From Smallanthus sonchifolius (taxonomy: Eukaryota; Streptophyta; Magnoliopsida; Asterales; Asteraceae), in the NCBI GenBank assembly GCA_023525975.1, contig CM042030.1, positions 26,840,350-26,904,349 on the forward strand: 64,000 bases of DNA, in the 5' to 3' direction. Positions 10,410 through 22,718 of the stretch are shown here, one piece after another (the stretch's first letter is position 1; every line of letters starts with the position of its first letter). Under the pieces are notes generated by a model. It was not told the DNA's origin. It did not search any database and saw only the letters and a program-made list of their open reading frames with translations. The translations under genes and the position numbers were made by a program.

Positions 10410-12430
10410 GAAGAATTGCTTCAGTTTAAGAAGGTAAACGTGTGGCATCTTGTGGACTTACCTGAGGGAAAATATCCAATTGGAACGAAGTGGGTCTTCA
10501 GAAAGGATGATCGTGGGATTGTAGTTCGGAACAAAGCTCGTTTGGTTGTACAAGGTTTTTATCAAGAGGAAGGACTAGATTATGATGATGTCTTTGCTCC
10601 TGTTGCACGAATTGAAGCCATACGAATCTTTTTGGATTATGCATCGTACAAGAAATTTACTGTATATCAAATGGATGTAAAAACAGCTTTTCTGTATGGG
10701 TGGTAAAGGAAGAAGTTTACGTGAATCAACCACCAGGTTTTGAAGATCTAGCTCATCCATTTCAAGTGTATAAGCTTGATAAAGCATTGTACGGGTTACA
10801 TCAAGCGCCTCATGCGTGGTATGAAACCTTGTCAATACATCTTACATCAAATGGCTTTGTTCATGGAACAATTGACAAGACCTTATTCCTGAAGAAATAT
10901 GATGTTGATTTGCTAATTGTACAAGTTTATGTCGATGATATTATCTATGGATCAACAAATGAAGCTCTTTACAAAGAATTTGAACAAGTTATGAAATTAA
11001 AGTTTGAAGTGAGCTTGATGGGAAAAATGCAGTTTTTTTCTGGGGTTACAAGTTGAGCAGTCTGAATCAGGAATTCTTATTCATCAGGCCAAATATGTGA
11101 AAGATATTCTTACAAAATTCAAAATGACTGATTGCAAATCAGCTTCAACACTAATTGCTCCTCATGAACCTTTAACTGTCGATGTGTCTGGAGTTGAAGT
11201 AAATCAAAAGATGTACAGGTCAATGATTGGCTCGTTGATGTATTTGACTGCTAGTCGACCAGACATCATGTTTACTGTTTGCTCTTGTGCCAGATATTAG
11301 GCAGCTCCAAAAGAATCTCATGAATCAGCTGTTAAAAGAATTTTCCGATATCTTAAGGGTCGAGTAAATTTAGGTTTATGGTATCCTTCTGATTCTGAAT
11401 TAATTTCTTTGCTTACACTGACAGCGATTATGGAGGTTGTAATTTGGACAGGAAGTCAACTTCAGGTGGATGTCAATTTTTGGGGGAGAGACTGGTGTCT
11501 TGGCAGTGTAAGAAATAAACGAATGTATCCACATCAACTGCTGAAGCTGAGTATATTGCTGCCTTGAGCTGTTTTTCACAAGTTATCTGGATTCAACATC
11601 AAATTTTAGATTTTGGAGTAAATTTCCTAGAAACTCCGATTTATTGTGACAACGAGGCAGTGCTCGGAATAGTAAAAAAAATCCTATTCAGCATTCCAAA
11701 ACAAAACACATTGTGATCAGGTTACATTTCATTCGTGACTGTTTTAAGAATGGGCTGATTAAAGTGGTCCATGTCGATACCTTATAGCAAAAAGTAGGGG
11801 TGCAAACGAGCCGAGCTGCTCGCGAGCTACTCGAGATCGGCTCGTTAAAAAGCTCGAAATGAGCCGAGCTTAAACGAGCTCGAGCCGAGCTCGAGCCTAA
11901 GAATAAGCTTGTTTATTAAACGAGCCCGAGCCCGAGCTTCACTTATCGAGCTCGAGCCGGCTCGCGAGCCTTAACGAGCCTTTTATTTATATAATGTTTT
12001 TAATATATTTAATATATATTTATAAAATAATAATAATAATTAGTATATATAAAATTAAGATAAATATAATTAAATAATATGTATTATGTTATATATAAAA
12101 ACTATAATAAAATTTATATAAAAATAATTATAAATATATATAAATTAATTAATATATAATAAACGAGCCGAGCCCGAGCCGAGCTCGAGCTTGTAAAGCT
12201 ACCAACGAGCCGAGCCCGAGCTTCAAAATTAGAGCTCGAATCGAGCCGAGCTCGAGCTCGAGCTCACAGTAAGTTAAACGAGCCGAGCTCGAGCCTAGTC
12301 AAGCTCGGGCTCGGCTCGGCTCGTTTGCACCCCTAGCAAAAAGCTGATATTTTTACAAAATCTTTTTCAACAGATCGGTTTAACTCTTTGGTTGAGATGT
12401 TGGGGATGATTTCTTTAAAAAAAATTTTGT
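10410..12430 (+). pseudogene. reverse transcriptase and RNase H of D, split by MITE
   Basis: RT runs from about 10416 (GTKWVFRKDDRG, KARLVVQGF, FAPVARIEAIR, YQMDVKTAFLYG) with a frameshift near 10700. It goes on through KLDKALYGLHQAPHAWYE to the catalytic box YVDDIIYGST at about 10927. RNase H follows (MIGSLMYLTASRPDI, TDSDYGGCNLDRKST after frame correction, STAEAEYIAA, HSKTKHI). The end of RNase H (ADIFTKSFSTDRF) is separated from HVDTL by the MITE at 11795-12335. Stops include TAG near 11298 and TAA near 11516. The domain order INT-RT-RNaseH confirms copia. Confidence 0.9.
11795..12335. mobile_element. hAT-type MITE / foldback element in RNase H of D
   Basis: The inverted ends TAGGGGTGCAAACGAGCC are perfect and extend into arrays of CGAGCCGAGCTCGAGC. 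The centre is AT-rich (about 11985-12160). Flanking 8-base direct repeats GCAAAAAG (11787-11794 and 12336-12343) are a perfect target duplication of the size made by hAT transposases. There is no coding capacity. The insertion cuts the RNase H reading frame of element D, so it is younger than D. Confidence 0.92.
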
Positions 12431-13600
12431 CCATTTTTGAACTGAAAGACCTTAGAAATCTGTTCCTCAAAACGATTTTCTTTTAAGTGTTAAAATTGTG
12501 TTGTGTACGCTTTATATGTGTGTTAGCTTAATGAATGTTTGTTCTCATACGTGATATAATTAGTACATAAAGTCACATCACAATTTTAAGGGAGAATAAA
12601 AGAAAAAGAAAATTTGTGTGTCTGAATGACGTATATATAGGAAATGATAGTACAAGTGTGTGCTGAGCTTATGCATGAATTGGATATGATGGTGACATCG
12701 GTTATAATTTTTGATATGCTGGTAGGCTCTGCATATGTAAATTAGGCGATATTTGTGTGATTAACTAAATCACAATCTTTGTGTTCTACCCACATCGAAT
12801 ATCGGTACTTTCATCATTCGAATGAAAAGTGAATCTAGTCATACCATGAGACCAGGATCTTGATGAGTTCTTAGCACAATTTGTTTGCTCTATTGACTAT
12901 ATTCGTCAAATATATGATTTAGAGTTAAACACCTTCATACAGCTGATGGTTCTAGTGAAAATCTCAGATGGAAACCATGAAGTCAGTCTGTTTCACCCTT
13001 TGAATCATTCGTGATTTCATTTGATATATCCAATATCTTACGGATATCCGCATACCCAAATCATTCATGATTCTTCACATCTCATATGAATCAATATGAT
13101 TCTGTACTATCTTAGAAACCAAGACAATGAATCAAAATGATTCTGAATCAATATGATTCCAATCAAATCCACTTGGAATATTTTTCCTGTGATAAGAACG
13201 CTACCTTCATGCTGGAGATTGGATCATGATGTGGTGAAATTTTGTGTTAATTCTAAGTTCATTCCATCTCGATTGTGGGGTACACACTGTATTGATTAAT
13301 ATAACCTTAAATGTCACACAGTATTTGCTGAAACGTGATGCATGAGTTTATATGGATAACAATACTGGCAATCAAGGTTGAACTGTTTAAATCCTGATTT
13401 GATATGCAGTGTAGTTAAGATAATATACATTTATGATCCTATGTCATTTCAGTTCATCAAAAGAAAATGTATGTGAATAAAGTAGTTGTTATGATCTGGA
13501 TTTTATGTTTAAAGTTTTTTGTTTTGTTTGTTTTGTGTGTGTGTGAAAATTAAAGTTCTGGAACAAGTCTTAATGACGTCAAAATGGACTTAAATAAAAA
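12431..13600 (+). other. D spacer between RNase H and aORF, first part
   Basis: No open frame of note. It holds repeated ATCATTCGTGATTTC-like and GAATCAATATGATTC motifs at about 13005-13160, the latter a near-palindrome. It corresponds in position to the J spacer (51764-53804). Confidence 0.6.
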
Positions 13601-13604
13601 AATA

Positions 13605-14405
13605 TATATGTTTGGAGTTTTCGGTCGAAATCTTTTGACCGAAAATAAATCATCTGATAAAGTTTTCGATCGAAAAGTCATGACTGAAGTTTTCGGTCAA
13701 GATTTGAAAAGTCTATATATTCAAATTTTTCGATTGAAAAGATTTTTCCCACTTGTATTTTTCTCTCGACCGTATTATTTCAAAATTCATCTTGTTTTAC
13801 AAGTGTTAAAGATTCGTACGAAAAAGTGGTCGATCGTGACGTCATCTAGATTATCAGTGGTTTTTGATCATCCAGGTATGTTCTCGTGATTCATAGAGGT
13901 TGATAGGTTAGATCCAAAGCCATAGTTTTAATTTGAATTTATGAATTTTTGAATCGCCCAAAAACTAGGAAGAATGAACCGAAAAGTCTATTGAATGGAT
14001 CAAAAAGTGTTTCAGATGGAAATGAAGTTAATTCTGATTCGTCTGAAATATGTTTTCGACCGAAAAATGTTTTCGATCAAAAAATCATGGCTTGAGAAAT
14101 TTTTTGAAAAATAAGAGTTTTCGATTGGAAAAGACGTTTGATGAAAATTCTGATTAGAAAAGTTTTCGATCGAAATAGTAATGGTTTATATTGTTGATTA
14201 CAAAAGTTTTGGATCGAAAAGTTGAAAGTTAGAAAGGTATAACTCAGAGTTTTCGATCGAAATGTTGATGTACTGATTAAGAGTTTTCGATCGAAAAGTT
14301 CAAAGTTGTGATTTCAACTTTTCTGGTGAAAAGGTTAAAAGGAGTTTTTCGATTGAAAATGTTGTAAATAAGGGAGTTTTCGAGCGAAATGTCCAGAGTT
14401 AAGGA
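13605..14405 (+). repeat. palindrome array before aORF of D
   Basis: More than ten copies of AGTTTTCGATCGAAAAGT and near variants (TTTTCGGTCGAAA, TTTTCGACCGAAAAATG) are spaced roughly 30-80 bases apart. The array ends about 45 bases before the aORF ATG at 14450. It is the third location of the D palindrome, after the LTR and the gag leader. Confidence 0.88.
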
Positions 14406-14449
14406 TTTTTTAGAAATTTTCTAATTTTATGTGTTTGTTCTTTACATAT

Positions 14450-17194
14450 ATGAACCATTTAAAGTTTGAACCCAAGCACAATATTTGTGCGTGCTTAACC
14501 ACAAACACCAAGAAAGCACGTGGTTATGAAGAGATTGTTAGGTTCTTGATAAATTCCAGAAATCACATAGCAATAGCCACACAAGTTAGAGTGTTTGAGA
14601 AACATGTGAGGGAGTTTTGGGACAATGTAGAATACAAGAACGAAAACAAGGAGATCTGGAAATACAATAAAAGTTACAGAACAAGTTATTCGTGAAGTGT
14701 TAAACTTCAGAGACACAGCTGATTTTCCTTACGAAATTAATCACATTGCAATCTCAGGGATAATTCTGAGTATGGGATATGAGGGAACGTTTCTTAGAAG
14801 ACATGTGACCAAAACTATGTTTGCAAAACAATGGAGAGACCTTGTCCATGTATTAATTCATTGCATGAGTCCCAGAACATCTGCTTTTGTTCAAATAGGT
14901 GAAGTATTCAGTAGAACAATAGTGTGTCTGGCAAATCATAGAAGATTCAATTTTTCAAGAATGATATTCGAGGCAATGATTAGTAACTTCGTGGGACCAA
15001 GGCAAAACTACAAGTTTCTAATGTACCCAAGATTTTTACATATGATTATTAATACACTGCTGCCGAATCTGGAAAATGATGGTGTTGAACTACCTTTGGG
15101 TTCAATGAAAGAAGCAATCTTCAGTAGCATGAATAATGTGAGGAAGACAAGCAAATTTAGTGGTACTGTGACACCACTATTTCCTAATATGCTTGAAGAA
15201 AATCCTGATCCAGATTTTACTATTGAAGATGAAATCAATGACTTAATGGCAGAAGATATAGAAGATGGAGTTGACTGTGACAATGATGAAACTGACTAAG
15301 TGCAGAATAATGATTAGGGAAATGATAATGATCAAGGTCATGGTGGTGGTCAAGTAAATGTTATTCAACACGAAGGTCAAGTTCAAGTTGAAGAACATGA
15401 TATGTTTTTTTGAAGAAAACAGAGTTCCTGAAGTAAATGAAGAAGTTACTGAACCATTACTAAGTCACAAAGAAGAATTTATTGCTGAAGCTGACGATGT
15501 CTTAAGTGTGAACACTGAAGTGTTAGAAATTAATGATGTACAGTTAATTGCCACATCAACAACCCCATCAAAGAAAAGAAAAGAACTTGAAAAAACAAAG
15601 ACCGTACCTTCTAGACCTCCTCCATATAAGGGTATTGTATTTACTGATCCAGAATTACAGAAGAAAGAGAAAACTACAACAAGACTTGATAAAGGCAAGG
15701 GTAAAGCTAAAGAGGTACCAGAGAAGCATAAGTCCAAAAGATCTAGAGGTTATGAGTTGGTTGATTAAGAGTTTCTTAAGTATGCAACTAGGGAAACTGC
15801 AGATGTTGTTAGTCAATTGAAGACTCAGATCTCAAACTTGCAAAGTAGAGAAGTTACTAATTCCAGAGAGATTAGAGAGTTGAAAATTGAAAGTACTAAA
15901 CAAAAGGGTGTAATAGCTCAACAGCAGCAACATATTGATCAACTTCAGAAGATGGTACAAGATTTAATAGCTCTTAAGGTGTTCAAATTGGTACAAACCT
16001 AGCAGAAAATGTTGAAGAGATTCATAGTCCAACAGCCACTGAACCAATTCCTTCTACTATTGAACAAGTTTAAACTCCAGTTTTTGAAGCAACTATGTAT
16101 GAAGACAACATGTTATTTGATGTTGATATGCTTTTTAATGATGAAGGTGAAGGATTGGAGAAAATTGATGAGAATCAAGAAGAGACAAAGAAGGAAGAAG
16201 AAGAAGATGATGAAGAAGTGGTGATCACTGGTGAAAGAAAAGATGACAACAATTCTTCAGATGACGATGATAATAGTGATGGTACGGTGGTGTTGGTGGA
16301 AGTGGAAAAACAATTGAAGATGCTGAACAAGAAACTCCAACCAACACTGAATACAAAAAGTATGAATTTGAACAACAGCAGACGTATGTTGAAGAAAATG
16401 GTTCAGTGATTGGTAAATTGGATAAGCTTGTAGATGAAAGAGAGCCATTTACTGTTCCTGAAGATGCTGAATCACCATCTAAAAGGCCAAAGACTCCAAA
16501 GATTGACAAGAGTACTTGGTGGACAGTGACTAAGAAGCCATCAGTTGTAGAAAAGATTACACAGACAATAAAGAGTCCAGAATAAGCGTTAACTGGTGAA
16601 ATATTAGCATGGATGTATGATGGTGAAAAGAAGATGTATGTAATAAAGAGATGCGATGGGAATATCCAGTATTTTGACAGAAGTTCAAAGTTAAGCACAT
16701 TGCCATACTGGGATATTCGAGAGCTAAGTCAACTGAAGATGATTAATCCATCGAATAATTCATTGGCTGCTAATTTTGAAGAATTTTTAAAAAGAGAGTG
16801 TGGAAAAGCTAAATTTAAAAAGTTCAAACCACAGGTGCCTGAATGCAGAAAGTTGAAAAGAAATGATAAAGACGGCAAAAGAAGGTTTAGATACATTGTG
16901 AAGCCTGCTGATACAGTTTCAACTGTTTACATTCCAGCACGTAAAGAGACATTCATTAAAAGCTTCAAGAAGTGGGTGTATGATAGCAAAACACATGAAG
17001 ATGTGATTATACAGGATCATTTACCAGAAGTCAGAGTTTTTGATCCAATGGATTTGTTTAGCTTTTCTGATGATGATCTAAAGATTTTGTATAAGAATCC
17101 TATTAGATGTGATATGAGCACGAAGATTAAAACTGAAGCAAAGCTTTATATGAGAGTCGTGGCTCGATGTTTGGCAAGAAGACATGAAGCTTAA
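14450..17194 (+). pseudogene. accessory ORF (aORF) of D, frameshifted
   Basis: This ORF lies between RNase H and the 3' LTR, where SIRE elements often carry an env-like ORF. N-terminal domain (14450-15299): HNICACL, HVREFWDN, then after a frameshift near 14665 VIREVLNF, VHVLIHCMSPR, RRFNFSRMIFE, YKFLMYPRFLHMIIN. The middle (about 15360-16560) is acidic, has a Gln-rich coiled coil (about 15820-15990) and several stops. C-terminal domain (about 16600-17194): WMYDGEKKMYVIKRCDG, STLPYWDIREL, then FDPMDLFSFSDDDLKIL. The same domain order recurs in G, J, L and M. Function is unknown. I see no signal peptide or clear membrane segment to support a true envelope protein. ATG 14450 is chosen because HNICACL starts a few residues after it. 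Confidence 0.8.
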
Positions 17195-17297
17195 GTGATC
17201 AAGAAGAGACTTGCCGCTCTGGATGCTAAGAAGCTAAATGTTAAAGTCAAATCCAAGCCTGCAAAAGACAACTTTTGAAGAATTGATGTTCTGTGGA

Positions 17298-17309
17298 CTA
17301 GGGGGAGAT
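17298..17309 (+). other. polypurine tract of D
   Basis: CTAGGGGGAGAT sits directly before the 3' LTR start TGTTGGAACC. Closely similar tracts precede the 3' LTRs of G, I, J/K, L and M. Confidence 0.88.
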
Positions 17310-17731
17310 TGTTGGAACCTAATAGTCCATAGAAATCAATTAGGTTTTAGAAGTATAACTTCAGAGTTTTCGGTTGGAAAATATTTTCGGTCGAAAACAT
17401 TTTTCGATCAAGAAGATTTCGATCGAAAACTCTCTAGTATAAATAGTTGTGTCTTTTGTATTTTAAGTAACTTTCTCATTTTTGTATTGTGATTTTACAA
17501 GTTAATCAAAAGATAATTTCTGTGTGTTTTTGCTGTTAATACTTGATTACATTACTTGATTAACGAAGCTAATCATGATGAAGTATGCATTTGGTGTGAT
17601 TGATAGTATTGAGATTGTTCTTCTTTGATTTGTTCATTTTGATGTGGATTTGATTTCTGAATTGATTCTGCCAATTCAGAGAGTGATTGAAGACTTTATC
17701 ATCGAATATCAACAGATCTGAGGGAATCACA
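17310..17731 (+). repeat. 3' LTR of D
   Basis: 422 bases, TGTTGGAACC to GGGAATCACA. The palindrome block TTTTCGGTTGGAAAA ... TTCGATCGAAAAC (about 17365-17432) ends about 8 bases before the TATA box TATAAATAG (17439-17447). Confidence 0.93.
17439..17447 (+). promoter_or_regulatory. TATA box of D 3' LTR
   Basis: TATAAATAG lies immediately downstream of the dyad repeats. The 5' LTR has TACAAATAG at this place. Confidence 0.65.
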
Positions 17732-18988
17732 TTAATCCAACCGCACTAAAACCCGGATCTCTATCCGGTTTACCTCTAATCTCCCGAACACAAAAACAAA
17801 CCCGGTTTGTTTAACTCCATCCGTTCACCCGGTGTCACTACATACTAGAATAGAGATTAAATCACCTAACGATACCGGTAGTACACAACGGTCCTTCATG
17901 GCTCACGGAAGCAACCCGGAAACCGGGTCTCCCGGTGGAGGCTCAAAGATGGTGTAAGGATGAGGAACAGCGGACGATGGTGACGGTTCGGCAGAAACTA
18001 GCTGATGCGTCGACTCGGAGGAAATCAATGACAATGGCGTCGGAGCCCAGCCCTTGCGGTGGCGATGTCCGGCTAGGTGGTGGTGGCGGCCGACAACGGT
18101 GGTCCAGTGATCTCTTGGCGTCGGCGGCAATTAGAAAAGGGGAGGGTGGATTAGGGTTAGCAATTATTCTCTAAGAATAATAATAATGGTCTAACATAAA
18201 TCCCTTGCCTCCATCTTGTATTTTTAATCATTAGGAAACTTAATCCCAAGCTAGGGTTTTAAGTTTATTAATTAATCCCTTGATTATCTAATAATTAGTA
18301 TTTAACCCAAACTCTTTAGTTAATTAAATATATAACATTTATATATTTATAAATACATTTTATTTAATTTTAAATAATTAATTATATACATATATCAGAT
18401 ATATACATATATAACATAATTATTCCGTAATTCCAAATTACCGGATCAGTTAATTTAGTCACTCGTAATTCCTAATTACTATCTCTCTATGCCATTGATT
18501 ATCCTAGATAATCTTAGATGATTATTTCATAAATAATCATTTGCCTTTCGGTTTAGCTTCATGTAAGACCTATTTAACTCTTAAACGTCCTTTAATATAT
18601 ATTCCTGTTTGTAGTGTAACTCTTCAGATCTTATCTGTTTGGATCGATTTTAGGTGTATTTTGGTCTGTTTTAGGGTTATTGGAAGTTAGGCACTGTTTC
18701 ATTGAACATTGTTACTGTTTCATTCTTTTTCACTAGTTTTTAAGATGTTTTCTACAAACAGAATTCAGATTAGTGTTATTGGTAGTATTGGTTGACATTC
18801 TGTTTGATTGGATTGTTAATTTGAAGACTTTGAGTTGTTTTGGATTTTTGAAGCTTCCATTAATGAAGACTGATGAAGGTTTAAAGGTTTGAAGATTGTC
18901 TTCTATCGCAAGTATAGGAGACAGTTTCTGTATTTCTTTTGATTATCGCAAGTAGCTCCACTAACTGTGTACTTCGTGTCCCCAAACA
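17732..18988 (+). repeat. LTR of N, right part
   Basis: Continuation of the LTR begun at 4357, resumed after element D. It ends about 18988 in GTCCCCAAACA, which mirrors the start TGTTGGGG. The next bases (AAAGGTATC) look like a cut primer site, followed directly by LTR O. It contains GC-rich sequence (17890-18150), AT-rich sequence (18280-18430) and no gene. Confidence 0.5.
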
Positions 18989-18998
18989 TAAAGGTATC

Positions 18999-19469
18999 TG
19001 ATACGTCCTAAATTATATATGTTTTTCATGCATAATAATCCCCATGTACTAATTGAATAAAAACCTTGCAATTGCTACTTAAATTGTTTATATTTAATGT
19101 TGCAGGTTAAACAACGCCCCGAGAGAAAAAGAGCGAAAAAGAGTCAAAAACATCAAGAAATCAAGCTTTCTCTTGAGATAGAAAGGAGCACATCCGAGCT
19201 TTGACCCCCCAAAAAGTCAAAATTGGTCAACATAAGTCAACAATCAGTAAAAGAAAAAAGGAGGGAGAAAAAGGGGGATGCACGGCCGCGCAATTCCCTT
19301 TCGTGTGCCCTAAGATGCCTTTGTACCCTTCCATCTGTACCTGTGATTCTCTGGGTGTTTGCACGGCCGTGAAACCGAATGCACGACCGTGCATTTCCCA
19401 TTCGGAGGCCTATAAATAGAAGGCATGGGTTCCTCATTTCACACACTAATTCAGAGTAGAATAAACACT
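18999..19469 (+). repeat. LTR-like fragment O
   Basis: Starts TGATACGTCCTAAATT, has repeated GCACGGCCGTG-type dyads (19276-19400) and a TATA box CCTATAAATAG (about 19410), and is cut at 19470 by the LTR of F. The style is that of a gypsy LTR, but no internal part of this element is visible. Confidence 0.5.
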
Positions 19470-19645
19470 TGTTGGAATATGTTTTGTGACAAATAACTTT
19501 TGTAATAGATTAGGTCTTTATGTATCTTTGAGTTTGTGATTGTTCTAAGTGGTTAAGTATTGTAACAGGCGAACTTAAGAAGTTCGCCTAAGCCATGGGT
19601 GTGGCAAACTTGTTAAGTTAGCCTGCGGTAGTATGTTGCCCATAT
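19470..19645 (+). repeat. 5' LTR of F, left part
   Basis: Starts TGTTGGAATATG. It carries the family palindrome GGCGAACTTAAGAAGTTCGCC (about 19569), a variant at 19608-19632, and the shared string AAGCCATGGGTGTGG also found in both LTRs of G. Confidence 0.82.
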
Positions 19646-22600
19646 TGTCACACCCCAACCGACGGATGAAACGTCGGAGCGGGACATGGAGACTGTTCAT
19701 GAGCACATGGTTGGCTATATTGTAATATATTAACCATCACATTTCATTTCATAAATCAAACCAAATAAAATCCAACAAATACATAAGTTGAAGTACATAA
19801 CAGGTTCTTTATTTAATTACACTAGGTCCATAACTTAAATGAAACATGTCTTGATCAACTCACATATTTGTACGAAAAACATGATTAAAAACAAGGTCAT
19901 CTAAAAAGTTGGCGATCGTACATAGGTTTTGACTCAACAAATGAATTTCAATGTTTTATACAATTCATATGACACATGTTTTACTAGGCATTTATGAAGA
20001 ACCTATAGTTAAGCTAGTGTACAATCAAATCTTGTGACTGAAGGGCATAACTTGCAGGTTATCCTAATGAAGGGCATAACACATAACACATACCAATGTT
20101 ATCCTAATGAAGGGCATAACAACAAATGTTAGCCTAGTGAAAACAAATGTCAGTAACACACACCCTACCTGGGTGGGTTTGTCAGACACAATAGATCTAT
20201 TAATGTTACCGTTGGCTTGTAAAGAGTTAATGATTGTATTAATGTGTCATGTACGTGTATCCTTAACTAATAGTATTCAAATATAAAGCATAAATAAACA
20301 CATAGAGTCATATTGAAGAATTGTATATATGTAATTGCATAGAAGATTGTAAAGAGAATCATGTGTTCACCCCAAAAGTGCAAAAAAATGTCAAAGGGGC
20401 TATGTAAAACTCACTTGTATTTCAAGATGTAGATAACACGAGAGAATAGGTAGCAAAGTTATCCTTGTAACTCACAAAGTTAACCTAGAATGACAGTGTA
20501 TGAACTTTGAATTAATATTGTGCACAATGTCTAAAGTAATGTCTAGGGTTTCAACAGGATTGAGTGTATGTACTTGTACCAAGGATTGGTGTTGTATCAT
20601 GTAGGGAATGTGCATTTGTTTGTGTTGTATTCGAATAAGAATTTTTTTTAATGAAGAAAAGTAAGTTTAAAGTATATGGTTTTAATAATAGATAACTTAG
20701 GGTTTAATTTGAATATCTAATTAAATTAAATAAATATATTTTATTTATTTATTTATTTAGAAAAGTGGTGTAGAATTATATTTATTCAAATATAATTTAA
20801 ATGAATAAATTTATTTTATTTATTCATTTGTGTAAATGTGTCAAAACATATACTATTACAAATTAAAACCCTAAATAAATTTGTTAAAGAAAAAGGGTAA
20901 CTAACATAACTATAACCCTTTTGGATTAAAAAGACTTATGACGTTACAAAATACGACTATTTTTATAATTTTAGATGTTCATAAAAATAATAAGGTTTAT
21001 GACAATAAAATAATGTTTGTCAACACTTTTGCAATAAGTAGTAGTAATGAATGAATAAGATGATGATGCACATATATTCAAAATGATTTTAGAAAATGAT
21101 TAAAAACAATTATATGTACGCTTTTCATTTAATGATGATATTAATTATAAAACTCTTGAAAGTTTATATAAAAAGGACGCGGGTTTTATAACCATAACAT
21201 AATGATAGTAGTTTACTTATAAAAGACACATATTTATTCATATATCATAACATTTATAAAATAATAAGTGTCAAAATTATATGTTTGTGTTTTGTTATAA
21301 TTAGTTATAAATATGAAATTTTAAACCCTTTTCTCTTCATAATAAAGCATAAGTTAATTTTTATATACATATGTGTATATATTTATGCATATGTGTGTGT
21401 GTGTGAGGGTGTAGAAGCAAAGCAAGAAAACAACAACAAAAAAAAGAAAAACAGGAAAAATGCATGTCGAGTTTAGAACCCAAGACCTTGCGCCTAGAAG
21501 GTTAAAGCTTTAACCGGATGGTCTACGGCATCAGTTTGTTAATTGATTAGAACATCAAGATTTTATAAAGCGCAAAGGATCTGATGCCTTCTTCTTAAAC
21601 ATACCAGACGCAACCAGGTTCCTCCCCCTTTCAAAAACCCTAATCGATTACATTGATTTCAAGCCCAGAAAGGTGCGCAAATGGGGAAGGAAGTATTACC
21701 TAGAGTTGCTCTCGTATACCCAGCAAACGAAATCGAACCACGATGCTCCAAATCTGATCACGACGGGGGGGGGGGGGGGGGGAGAATGAGGAATAAGAGG
21801 AAAATTTCGAGGTGTTCTTGCTTGTAATCGGTCATGGTACTTGTATAGGGATGAAATACGCGTTTTACAACTGTTAATGGAGCGGGATTGACGGGATTCC
21901 ACCTTGAAATTTCAAATTTTTTAACCATTCGAGCGACTTACCTAAATGGGTTTCGAAACTCAAGACTTTGGTTTCAATCTTTCGAATTAAGGACGGATAT
22001 GATACCACTAAATGATTGTGAATGATTTGGACTTGATTAGAGATGATTTGGATGGCTGATTTAGAGGGATTAGTGGGTGTTATACGCAGTTTGACTTTTA
22101 GTAGTCAAACCTGCGCTTGAATGGCTTCCAGAGTTCACATAGGGGGTTCAAATGCTAAAAGATGGGTCCAAAGCAAGTAGAGGGGGATCAAGCTATTGAT
22201 TGGGGGTTCAAGGCTTTCCTTTTCCATTTTAAATAGTTTATTTGTTCAAACTTTTATAAAACCATGATAAAAACTTATATATATATATCATTATTTTTTT
22301 TGATCAATTTTTTTTATTATATTTTCTTTTATAAGATAAATCTTCATTTCATTCCCATTATTTTATATAGAGAAACTCCATTTTTATCAAACTTATAAAT
22401 TGTGTAAATGAGTTGTTTAATAAAAATCAAATATACAAATGTTTATTTTTGTGTATATATGTAAAACATAACTAAAACTCGCATGTTTTATTTTGATATC
22501 TATTGATTGTAACATAGTGTATATATTTATAAATATGCATACATGTGTTATATAGTAGGGAAATAACATGTAATGCCAAGTTAAGAATTTGAGTTGATAC

Positions 22601-22718
22601 AAAGAAAAGATATAATGATTAATTGTGACATATTGAGTCGAACAAGTATGGGACTTCAAGTGTTTATATAATGAGATGAATAAAGGCAATTAATGACCTG
22701 AAAATCATGGGTGTTATA
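19646..22718 (-). repeat. probable gypsy solo LTR inside LTR of F
   Basis: Read on the minus strand, it ends GGGGTGTGACA (plus-strand TGTCACACCCC at 19646). It contains the AAGTGAGTTTTACATAGCCCC segment shared with LTR A (about 20385-20420) and begins near 22718 (TATAACACCC, probably once TGTAACACCC). Flanks are CATAT (19641-19645) and TATAT, a near match. No gag, pol, PBS or polypurine tract is inside. Other contents are short GAAGGGCATAAC repeats (20040-20130), AT-rich stretches, an 18-G run (21765-21782) and a tRNA-like stretch (21472-21533). Confidence 0.6.

Larger units (their letters stand above)
4649..17731 (+). mobile_element. full-length copia element D (SIRE/Maximus type)
   Basis: Two LTRs in direct orientation, each starting TGTTGGAACC and ending GGGAATCACA, bound a 12.2 kb interior with PBS, gag, PR-INT-RT-RNaseH, aORF and polypurine tract in order. 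Flanking pentamers are TTAGT (4644-4648) and TTAAT (17732-17736), a target duplication with one mismatch. Order INT before RT marks copia. The long gag and an ORF after RNaseH mark the SIRE/Maximus lineage. Coding parts carry many stops and frameshifts, so the copy cannot make its own enzymes. A hAT-type MITE sits in RNaseH. Confidence 0.93.

Noticed and set aside
12000..12160. AT-rich block as a replication origin or matrix attachment site
   Set aside because: It is the centre of the MITE and is fully explained as its AT-rich core.
14450..15299. N-terminal aORF domain as a viral envelope glycoprotein
   Set aside because: No signal peptide, no clear membrane span and few conserved cysteines are visible; the position alone is not enough.
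17903..18174. GC-rich frames on both strands that could look like a small gene
   Set aside because: They lie within the LTR of N between the D insertion and the LTR end, overlap each other, and show no domain.
19201..19446. Short frames around 19201-19446 as a peptide gene
   Set aside because: They fall in LTR fragment O over its repeated GCACGGCCGTG dyads and TATA box, and the frames on the two strands mirror each other.
21765..21782. Run of 18 G as a functional G-quadruplex
   Set aside because: A single homopolymer is equally a replication or sequencing length artefact; nothing around it supports a function.
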